Source of the DNA: an uncultured Collinsella sp.
GTDB lineage: Bacteria; Actinomycetota; Coriobacteriia; Coriobacteriales; Coriobacteriaceae
NCBI GenBank assembly: GCA_900545745.1
Contig: URAD01000029.1
Location: 1 to 15,361 of the forward strand
Length of the DNA: 15,361 nt
Reading direction: 5' to 3'
The stretch's first letter is position 1; each line of letters starts with the position of its first letter. Under the pieces are notes generated by a model. It saw only the letters and a program-made list of their open reading frames with translations, did not search any database and was not told the origin of the DNA. Shown piece after piece: positions 11,974 through 15,361 of the stretch. Position numbers and translations under genes: made by a program.

Positions 11974-14655
11974 CTAGTCCTCGAGCAGGTCCTCGATAAA
12001 GCCGACGCGGTAGTTTTTGAAGATGACCTCGCCGCCGTCTTGCGTGGCGTCCAGATCGACATCGCCCATGATGCCAAAGTCGTGGTCGCCATCCTCGTCG
12101 GCAAAGATCTGGTGCACGTGCCATACGTGCGCGGTCTTCTCGTCGGACTCGTCAATGGAAAACATCGCGGCGCTGCGGGCATCTCCGTCGGTGAGGATTT
12201 CCTCGTGCTGCTCGTGGTAAGCGTCGAGTGCTTTTTGCCAGCGGATCTCGCTCATGCCCCAGTCGTCGTCGAGCTCGCCCAGGTCGCGAACGTGCTCGCG
12301 AGCGGCAAGGGTCACGCGGCGGAAGAGCGCGTTGCGCACCAACAGCGTGCAGCCGCGGCGGTCCGCCACGACCTCGTCGATGCCCTGCGGCGGCGCGGCG
12401 TCGAGTGCAGCGGGGTTGCCGGCGTTCTCCCACTCATCCACCAGGCTCGAGTCCACCGAGCGCACCACAAAGCCCAGCCACGAGATAATGTCGCGCAGGC
12501 GCTCGTCGCGCTTCTCGATGGGCACGGTGCGGTCGAGTGAACGGTAGGCCTCTGCTAGGTAGCGCAGCAAAATGCCCTCGGAGCGGGCGATGCCGAGCTT
12601 TTGAATGTAACCCTTAAAATCGCTCGCGCTTTCCAGCATATCGCGCAGGACGCTCTTGGGAGAGAGCTGGTAGTCGTTTGCCCAGGGCACTTCCTGGCAG
12701 TACTTGTCAAAGGCGGCGTCGAGCAAATCCTCGAGCGGCTTTTCGTACGTGACGTCTTGAATGCGCTCCAAGCGCTCCTCATATTCGACGCCGTCAGCCT
12801 TCATTTCTGCCATCGCGCGGTCGCGCGCGGCGCGCTCCTGTGCACGCAGCACCTGTTTGGGATCCTCGAGCGTTGCCTCGACCATCGAGATCAGATCCAT
12901 GGTATAGGTCTCGCTCTCGGGGTCGAGCAGTTCCAATGCGGCAAGCAAGAACGGCGAGAGTGGCTGATCGAGCGCGAAGTCCTCGGGTAGATCGACCGTC
13001 AGCGCATAATCGATGTCTGGTGCGGCGTCAGCCGGGGCGTCAGGCGCGGGCGGCACCTCGGTGCGAACGACGACGCCGGAATCGATGAGCGTGGCGAAGA
13101 TTTCGTCGGCGCGAACCTCGAGCTTAGCCTTTTCCTCGGGAGTCTGCAGGCTCGTCTCGATGAGGTCGTGTACGCGGGTTCGGGCATCGCCGCCCTGCTC
13201 GACCACGCTAATCACCATGGAGTGCGTGATGCGCAGGCGCGGCTTGAGCGTCTCGGGCTGCGTCTCGATCAGGCGCTCAAAGGTCTGCTTGTTCCAGGTG
13301 ACAAAGCCCTCGGGGGCCTTTTTCTTTTTAATCTTACGGAGTTTTTTGGGGTCGTCGCCCGCTTTGGCCATAAGCTTGGCGTTTTCGATCTCGTGCTCCG
13401 GCGCCTCGGCAATTACCATACCCTCGGTGTCAAAGCCCGAGCGGCCGGCGCGACCGGCAATCTGGTGGAACTCGCGGGCGCGCAGACGACGCATCTTGTA
13501 ACCGTCGAACTTGGTGAGCGCGGTGAGCACCACGGTGTGGATGGGCACGTTGATGCCGACGCCGAGCGTGTCGGTGCCGCAGATGACGGGCAGCAGGCCC
13601 TGCTGCGCCAGGCGCTCAACCAGTAGGCGATAGCGCGGCAGCATACCGGCGTGGTGCACGCCGACGCCGCAGCCGAGCAGGCGCTTGAGAATCTTGCCGA
13701 AGGCGGTGGAGAAACTCGTGCCTTTGGCAGCTTCCTTAATGGCCTCGCGCTGCTCCTTGCTAGCGATGCCAAAGTTGGCAAGCGACTGTGCCGTGGCAAG
13801 CGCGGCGTCCTGACTAAAGTGAACGATGTAGAGTGGGGCCTCTCCGCGGCGCATAGCGAGCTCGACGGTGCCCTCGAGGGAGGTCGTCACATAGTCGTAG
13901 CTCAGCGGAACAGGGCGCGGGGCGTCGACAACCAGGTCGCAAGCAGCGCCGGTGTGCTCCTCGAGCGAGGCGGCGATGGCGGTGACATCGCCGAGCGTGG
14001 CACTCATGAGCATAAACTGCGTGTGGGGCAGGGTGAGCAGCGGCACCTGCCATGCCCAGCCGCGGTCGGGGTCGGCAAAGTAGTGGAACTCATCCATGGC
14101 TACGCAGCCCACATCGGCGTCCTCGCCCTCGCGTAGCGCATCGTTGGCAAGGATTTCGGCCGTGCAGCAGATGACGGGTGCCTTGGTATTGATATGCGTA
14201 TCGCCGGTGATCATGCCGACGTTATCGCGGCCGAGTACTTGTACCAGGTCGAAGAACTTTTCGCTGACCAGGGCCTTGATGGGGGCCGTGTAATAGCAGC
14301 GCTTGCCCTGCGCCATGCCCATAAAGAGCATGCCCAGCGCGACGAGCGATTTACCCGATCCGGTCGGTGTGCCTAAAATGATGTGATCGCCGGCGGCCAG
14401 GTCCATGAGGGCCTCTTCTTGGTGGTCCCACAGCTCAATGCCGCGATCGCTCGTCCATTCAAAGAAGCGTTCGAAGGCTTGATCGGGCGTGAGCCATGGC
14501 TCGGGCTCGCTGCCGTCCTCGGGCTCCCACCAGGTGGGGGAGAGCGCGCCGAGCGAGCCAAACTCGGCTTCGGTTCCCGTGCCGCCCGAGAATGAGCTGG
14601 CAGCGCCGGCGCCGGAGACGGTGCTGGCGGCGGTATCTGTCGTGGTCTGTGCCAT
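11974..14655 (-). CDS. Ski2-like DEAD/DEAH-box helicase with DUF3516 domain
   Basis: This is an 893-residue ATP-dependent superfamily 2 helicase, likely acting on RNA. Motifs are in order: HQEEA (Q-like), Walker A GTPTGSGKS (95-103), motif Ia TAPIKALV, motif II DEFH (188-191), motif III SATLGD (218-223), GTDTLGVGINVP (360-371) and motif VI QIAGRAGRSG (398-407). The DUF3516 extension fills roughly residues 500-893, and the first about 45 residues are low-complexity Ala/Gly/Thr/Ser. DEFH rather than DEVH, together with DUF3516, marks the actinobacterial Ski2-like group, related to enzymes that feed RNA to degradative nucleases. The ribosome binding site is weak (AGAAAG). It is probably monocistronic, ending at the bidirectional terminator. 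No defect is visible; 14656-14778 upstream holds no clear consensus promoter. Confidence 0.93.
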   Translation of the reverse strand: MAQTTTDTAASTVSGAGAASSFSGGTGTEAEFGSLGALSPTWWEPEDGSEPEPWLTPDQAFERFFEWTSDRGIELWDHQEEALMDLAAGDHIILGTPTGSGKSLVALGMLFMGMAQGKRCYYTAPIKALVSEKFFDLVQVLGRDNVGMITGDTHINTKAPVICCTAEILANDALREGEDADVGCVAMDEFHYFADPDRGWAWQVPLLTLPHTQFMLMSATLGDVTAIAASLEEHTGAACDLVVDAPRPVPLSYDYVTTSLEGTVELAMRRGEAPLYIVHFSQDAALATAQSLANFGIASKEQREAIKEAAKGTSFSTAFGKILKRLLGCGVGVHHAGMLPRYRLLVERLAQQGLLPVICGTDTLGVGINVPIHTVVLTALTKFDGYKMRRLRAREFHQIAGRAGRSGFDTEGMVIAEAPEHEIENAKLMAKAGDDPKKLRKIKKKKAPEGFVTWNKQTFERLIETQPETLKPRLRITHSMVISVVEQGGDARTRVHDLIETSLQTPEEKAKLEVRADEIFATLIDSGVVVRTEVPPAPDAPADAAPDIDYALTVDLPEDFALDQPLSPFLLAALELLDPESETYTMDLISMVEATLEDPKQVLRAQERAARDRAMAEMKADGVEYEERLERIQDVTYEKPLEDLLDAAFDKYCQEVPWANDYQLSPKSVLRDMLESASDFKGYIQKLGIARSEGILLRYLAEAYRSLDRTVPIEKRDERLRDIISWLGFVVRSVDSSLVDEWENAGNPAALDAAPPQGIDEVVADRRGCTLLVRNALFRRVTLAAREHVRDLGELDDDWGMSEIRWQKALDAYHEQHEEILTDGDARSAAMFSIDESDEKTAHVWHVHQIFADEDGDHDFGIMGDVDLDATQDGGEVIFKNYRVGFIEDLLED

Positions 14656-14778
14656 ATGGTTGCTTTCTCTCGCGATTGTCCGCCAACTATTATGGCGTAG
14701 CGGCGGCGCGGGGTGCCAGCGCGCGAGAAAATGCAGGAAATGGGCGTTCTGCCCAGCCGTTTAGTGTAGTCGCTAGCT

Positions 14779-14840
14779 AAGTGAGTAGACTTTTTGCGAT
14801 ATTGCGAGCACATGGCTTTTGCGCAAGGGTTCTACCTGCA
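14779..14840. repeat. Inverted-repeat element, copy 3 (left part only)
   Basis: The end AAGTGAGTAGACTTTT (14779-14794) is identical to copy 1 and is again preceded by TA. The interior is more diverged, but the order GCGA, CA, TTTTG, CAAG, TCTACCTGC matches the left part of copies 1 and 2. Similarity stops at about 14840 and no right end is found before the window ends. The simplest reading is interruption by the IS110-type element that follows. Confidence 0.6.
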
Positions 14841-15144
14841 CTGATAATTGTCCTTGGGGGAAGCGGGCACTGCGGGGGCGCGGCAACGGCGCGCGATTTC
14901 CGCGTCGCAGCGCTACCCTGATGCTGAACGCCGGGACGATGACCCACTGACCTGCTGACGCCTCTTCGGCCGTCCTCAAATCCGACCTGTCTCGCCCCGG
15001 CTTCCGCGACCCGGAGTCCTGCCATGACCTAATAGGAGCATGAGCGCGGACAATCGGATAAGGCAACTTGATTGTAGCGCTCCCGTCAGTGCAATGTCTG
15101 GGAGACCCGGGCGCGGAGCAGGCGGCAGACCGAGGGGAGCGAAA
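14841..15144 (+). mobile_element. IS110 left-end noncoding leader, possible bridge RNA
   Basis: About 300 bases between the truncated repeat and the IS110 transposase start contain no convincing frame. Several short stems can be drawn: CTGCG/CGCAG (14870-14874 with 14906-14910, enclosing GCGC-rich pairing), a hairpin at about 14957-14974, ACAATC/GATTGT around 15051-15075, and GTCT-GGG-AGAC near 15100. In IS110-group elements the noncoding left end encodes a bridge RNA that pairs with target and donor DNA. Position and length fit, but I did not identify target- or donor-binding loops. The left boundary is approximate. Confidence 0.4.
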
Positions 15145-15361
15145 ATGGAAGGCGAAACGGTCATCGCGGGCGTCGACACGCACAAGGACGTGCATGTCCT
15201 GTGCCTGCTCGACGGCCTCGGGAGGAAGATCTGGAGCGGGAGCTTCGGGGCCGACCCCGAGGGCTACGACAGGCTGGCGGAGGCGATAAGCGACCCGGGG
15301 AGCTGCTGGATTGGCAACACCTATTTGGACGATTCCGGGAGGGACAGCCCCGCCTCCCTGA
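15145..15361 (+). CDS. IS110-family transposase, N-terminal fragment at window edge
   Basis: The first about 55 residues match the N-terminus of IS110 RuvC-like (DEDD) transposases: VIAGVDTHKDVHVLCLLDG contains the first catalytic Asp (Asp11), followed by GRKIWSGSFGADPEGYDRLA. The start is supported by GAGGGGAG shortly before the ATG. The frame stays open to the window end, so the rest lies outside. After about residue 55 the sequence reads CWIGNTYLDDSGRDSPASL, where a VGVEGTGSYG-like motif with the second acidic residue would be expected. Either this copy is diverged or its reading frame is broken by another insertion or recombination at about 15310. These proteins use an RNA guide to choose insertion sites. 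Confidence 0.7.
   Translation, partial: MEGETVIAGVDTHKDVHVLCLLDGLGRKIWSGSFGADPEGYDRLAEAISDPGSCWIGNTYLDDSGRDSPASL

Overview
The window looks like chromosome from a host-associated Coriobacteriia, most likely Collinsella or a close relative. This rests on the moderately high-GC coding style, the divergent pdxR / pdxST arrangement, a reverse rubrerythrin suited to anaerobic life, a DUF3516 Ski2-like helicase typical of actinobacteria, and a repeat-associated endonuclease-like protein of a type I associate with Coriobacteriia. The species assignment is inference from gene content.

Layout. Bases 1-265 hold no convincing gene but carry GGGACGTTC-type repeats and a long hairpin. 266-3345 is a vitamin B6 locus: pdxS and pdxT (PLP synthase) on the minus strand, and their likely MocR-type regulator pdxR diverging on the plus strand, with a shared control region at 1765-1908. 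3340-4879 is a small accessory unit: a 375-residue protein with an endonuclease-like C-terminal domain lies between two same-orientation copies of a 119-bp inverted-repeat element, and the element ends supply the stop codons of both pdxR and the nuclease-like gene. 5012-5572 is a reverse rubrerythrin (peroxide defence) on the minus strand. 5828-8435 is an operon of an iron-type alcohol dehydrogenase and an aldehyde dehydrogenase, headed by a Rex-like operator; the aldehyde dehydrogenase is broken by a one-base deletion in an A tract. 8520-8707 encodes a 27-residue hydrophobic peptide with a hairpin-masked ribosome binding site, resembling small holin-like toxins. 8861-11895 is a co-directional series with nucleic-acid-related domains: a HIRAN protein, a 59-residue charged microprotein, a metallophosphoesterase and a DUF2130 coiled-coil protein. 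A REP-like hairpin overlapping an intrinsic terminator separates the last two. A bidirectional terminator then closes this series against a large Ski2-like helicase (11974-14655, minus strand). The right edge holds a partial third copy of the inverted-repeat element, apparently interrupted by an IS110-family element whose transposase runs off the window.

The most interesting material is the inverted-repeat element. Together with its apparent TA target it reads TAAGTGAGTAG, which places TAA, TGA and TAG in the three frames. Next are the nuclease-like gene it brackets, the IS110 leader that could encode a bridge RNA, and the microprotein loci. No tRNA, rRNA or CRISPR array was seen.
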